Source: Liolophura sinensis
Taxonomy: Eukaryota; Mollusca; Polyplacophora; Chitonida; Chitonidae
DNA length: 64,000 nucleotides
NCBI RefSeq assembly: GCF_032854445.1
Contig: NC_088300.1
Location: 59,930,984-59,994,983 of the forward strand
Direction: 5' to 3'
This document shows, in pieces, positions 62,101 to 64,000 of the stretch. The notes below the pieces were generated by a model, which saw nothing but the letters and a program-made list of their open reading frames with translations, searched no databases and was not told the origin of the DNA. Position 1 is the stretch's first letter. The number at the start of each line of letters is the position of its first letter. The position numbers and the translations under genes are program-made.

Positions 62101-64000
62101 GAACTAACGATGAGTGAAGCAGAGAAAACTGTGAGAAAACAGGTTGAGAAAAATGCTCCAAAAAGCCAACAGAAGAAAACTACTGAGTTAGCTGCCCTTG
62201 GGAAAACAGGATTCGCCAAAGAGCAGCCCCAAAAGGGTAATGGCAGAAACTTGAAGGGCATCCTAATCCATGTGAAACAGTAATCATGAAAAGCATACAA
62301 ATTGCTGTGTACATTTCTCACATCATGTGAATTTGACATTGCAGTTTTTTAAAACTAAATACTGAAATGTTCATAATTCCTGAATCTTCTGAAGACAATT
62401 TGTATTCATGGGCTTATACTCACCTTATTTTAATTTAAATATATACATCATAAATTTTTGTGTGTCAAGATTTTAACGTATTGAATGTTGTTTCCATTAG
62501 TATGTATTGGGTATATCCTAGGTGTATTCCAAACACTGAAACATTAAAGAATTTCATGAATGTAATCAGGATACTCTTAGCTGTGTTTGGTGATATAAAC
62601 TTATATATGTATATACTTTACCTTGTGTTTGTTTACAACACAGCATATACCTTCTGAAATGATAGGTATGTGATGAAATTTTACATGTTGTTCCCCATAG
62701 TTAAGTAGAACTCCCCTCTGTAGAAGGTCAGCCTCCCCACAAGCCAGCGTCCACCTCATCCTCTCCCTCTCACAGCATGTCACGGCCTAGCAACGAGAAG
62801 AAGATACGTCTCTCCACATCTGATGGTCGACAGGTCAGCCATGCTTTATGTCTTCAGTTTTCACGTGCGCTTTGTTTAATATAATTGTACATCCTGTATG
62901 AATTAAGAAGTTATAAATCATGTTATTCATTCACTCATCAACAAGGTGATGTATTTGGATGCCAGTGTTGTTTTTACCCACATGTTTGGTTTGCCATATC
63001 CACAGCTTGTTGCATTAGGAACCAGGACCTTGTTCCTAGAAACATTACAGGATCAGTATCTCTGAAAGCAATGCTGGAAGAATGAAACAGATCTGAGATA
63101 TAGCTGGACTGTTACATGACCTATAATATTACATCACGTCATGTACACTTGAGGTTAATTTTGAACACCAAGGAGTGTTTCAAAATTATACTAGATAGAT
63201 TATGGAGTAGATAAATCTTGCCTATTTTCTGCAGAATGGTATTTGAAGATGATGAGTGCATGTATACATTGCTCTGTTCATTGTGTTTGGGCAGGTCATG
63301 CTGACGTTCACCTCTGATTGTGACATATCAGGAGTTACAGGAGTTGGTTGAGAAAGAGACCAGCGTTCCTGTGTCAAGGCAAAGGCTACGGTTCAGGGTT
63401 TCCTCCCAGAGAGCTGAAACCTAAGGAAGGGGAGACAATCCAGGCCACAGTGCCTCTACAGCATGGGGATAAGGTCATGCTGGAGATGTTACCCGATCAG
63501 AGTCAAACCACTATCACAAAAGGTAAGTTAGAAACTGTCTGATCAAGAAGGAGCCGGGTGGTAATGAAACCTGCTGGAATGCTTTGAAATAAGGGTAAAT
63601 TAACTTGCTTGGTTTCGTTTATCATGTAAGTTATAGCATGTCTGCCAGCCTGCACTGCATTGTTGTAATTAGCTTTTGATATCTTATAATTCTTCCAAAT
63701 TTGCGATGTAATGTAAGTGTTGACTTTATTGTGAGGTAATTTCTGACTGAATTTTGAACAGCAACAGCTGTGGATGATATGGAGGCAGAAACATCTAGTG
63801 GAGTTAGCTCCCCTAAACACGCCTGGAGTAATTTTGACAAGACGACATTCAGCCAGGGGTCAGAACAGTGGCTGAAAGAATTGAAGGATCTTCCTCAAGG
63901 TCAGTATTTAGCCTTGTCTCCCTCTTGAAGCTACCTTATTTAGTGCTTGTCATATGTGTAGGTGTCTTTTCTAACATTAATAACGGATCTTTTCTTGAGC
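55281..64000 (+). CDS. VCPIP1: VCPIP1 (VCIP135), OTU deubiquitinase, 3' incomplete
   Basis: VCPIP1 is a cysteine protease of the OTU class that cleaves ubiquitin chains and cooperates with p97/VCP and p47 in post-mitotic Golgi and ER reassembly. Coding exons: 55281-56148, 56570-56698, 57129-57260, 57675-57786, 58464-58673, 59372-59459, 59988-60131, 60806-60939, 61141-61310, 62080-62236, 62724-62833, 63295-63522, 63762-63899; the last donor (GTCAGT, 63900) shows it continues beyond the window. Seen in order: Cys-rich zinc-ribbon-like start (CGEC, CTNCG), OTU domain with DGDGHCLVHAVSRAL and RNHYIPLVGI, a central Cys-rich region (CLTCEAL, CACGFKHYW), a Lys-rich linker and a UBX-like domain. The N-terminus is shorter than in human, which carries an extra Pro-rich leader. 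Three single-base frameshifts, one in exon 3 and two in exon 12, break the frame as assembled. The exon 9-10 intron holds a SINE. Confidence 0.95.
56570..56698 (+). CDS. VCPIP1: VCPIP1 exon 2, catalytic histidine
   Basis: Encodes VFLPGLIPVEECKGKDG and AWSSSGRNHYIPLVGIK. The His in RNHYIPL matches the catalytic His of the OTU fold, so all visible active-site residues are present. Confidence 0.95.
57129..57260 (+). CDS. VCPIP1: VCPIP1 exon 3 with a one-base frameshift
   Basis: The first part reads KPEPKLPAMMLQKDLG and the last part reads MPISLLQKYVDLDSNGCC in the next frame; both are clearly VCPIP1. The break coincides with a run of four G at 57175-57178; the flanking frames would be continuous with three. 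As assembled the first frame meets TAG shortly after. All splice sites are intact, so an assembly error is more likely than a pseudogene. Confidence 0.9.
59988..60131 (+). CDS. VCPIP1: VCPIP1 exon 7, Cys-rich central region
   Basis: Encodes NGDRTTARSSSGRCACGFKH followed by YWEGKEYDNIPEV, among the most conserved segments of the protein. The preceding exon ends with CLFCQG, giving another possible zinc-binding pair. Frame is intact. Confidence 0.94.
60428..60612. mobile_element. MITE-like element, copy 4, right end missing
   Basis: Begins TACTGTAATTCTTCAACCTT and follows the other copies to CATAAATTGCACTGAAAGTTG, after which the right inverted end is lost. It lies in the VCPIP1 intron between exons 7 and 8. 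Confidence 0.75.
61330..61699 (+). repeat. SINE, family B, full length with target-site duplication
   Basis: Direct repeats CCTAAACTTGTG (61330-61341) and CCTAAACCTGTG (61688-61699) bound a 346-bp copy of the element at 35296-35662. It has GATAGCACAGTTGGTAGAGC at the head and CCAAGCATTCACTCACTC at the end, and starts only 20 bases after VCPIP1 exon 9. One mismatch in the duplication suggests it is older than the other family B copy. Confidence 0.92.
63295..63522 (+). CDS. VCPIP1: VCPIP1 exon 12, UBX-like domain, two one-base frameshifts
   Basis: Three successive frames carry adjoining parts of one domain: VMLTFTSDCD, then YQELQELVEKETSVP and RQRLRF, then GFPPRELKPKEGE and TVPLQHGDKVMLEM. The frame changes near 63322-63326 and near 63395, each explained by one extra base. 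As assembled the first frame stops at TGA 63349-63351. Both borders are normal. The UBX-like fold of VCPIP1 is thought to contact p97. Confidence 0.88.
63762..63899 (+). CDS. VCPIP1: VCPIP1 exon 13, last in window
   Basis: Encodes 45 whole codons including SPKHAWSNFDKTTFSQGS and QWLKELKDLPQ, in phase with exon 12 and bordered by TTGAACAG and GTCAGT. It is less conserved than earlier exons; assignment rests on phase and position. Confidence 0.75.

Noticed and set aside
2494-64000. RP2, PPP1R2 and VCPIP1 as one functional cluster
   Set aside because: All three touch membrane traffic or signalling, but they are broadly expressed housekeeping genes on mixed strands and separated by many kilobases; no sequence evidence links them.

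Overview
This is about 64 kb of AT-rich, intron-rich animal nuclear DNA. Three conserved protein-coding genes can be read exon by exon: RP2 (+ strand, 2494-10983, first coding exon not found), PPP1R2 (- strand, 53497 down to 25531, complete) and VCPIP1 (+ strand, 55281 to beyond the right edge). The protein sequences, the dispersed repeats ending in TTGAGTACGGCGT-type tails, and the very frequent TACATGTA/ACATGTAC palindromes suggest a lophotrochozoan, most likely a mollusc. A brachiopod or a relative is not excluded. No species can be named from the sequence.

Layout. 1-2493: no exon confirmed, probably the first intron of RP2 or its upstream region. 2494-10983: eight RP2 coding exons, with a 26-bp minisatellite and several SINEs in the introns. 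10984-25530: RP2 3' UTR, intergenic DNA and the probable PPP1R2 3' UTR; no gene recognised. 25531-30915: PPP1R2 exons 4, 3 and 2. 30916-53417: a 22.5-kb first intron of PPP1R2, full of SINEs and fold-back elements, containing a 200-base assembly gap flanked by two copies of the same 1.76-1.78 kb. 53418-53497: PPP1R2 exon 1. 53498-55280: intergenic region between the two divergent genes. 55281-64000: thirteen coding exons of VCPIP1.

Function. RP2 is the ARL3 GTPase-activating protein of ciliary lipoprotein traffic. PPP1R2 is inhibitor-2 of protein phosphatase 1. VCPIP1 is an OTU-family deubiquitinase that works with p97/VCP and p47 in Golgi and ER membrane reassembly. These are ordinary single-copy housekeeping genes and the sequence gives no sign that they form one system.

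Repeats. At least five SINE-like families are present, four insertions having clear target-site duplications. Also present are a roughly 210-bp MITE-like family (four copies), a second small element with a conserved 56-codon frame (two copies), and one fold-back element of about 630 bp. I found no convincing undescribed biological system. The observations most worth checking are the gap-flanking duplication (almost certainly an assembly fault), three single-base frameshifts in otherwise conserved VCPIP1 exons (probably the same error type), and the small repeat families. All comparisons to human proteins are from memory of the families; no alignment was run.
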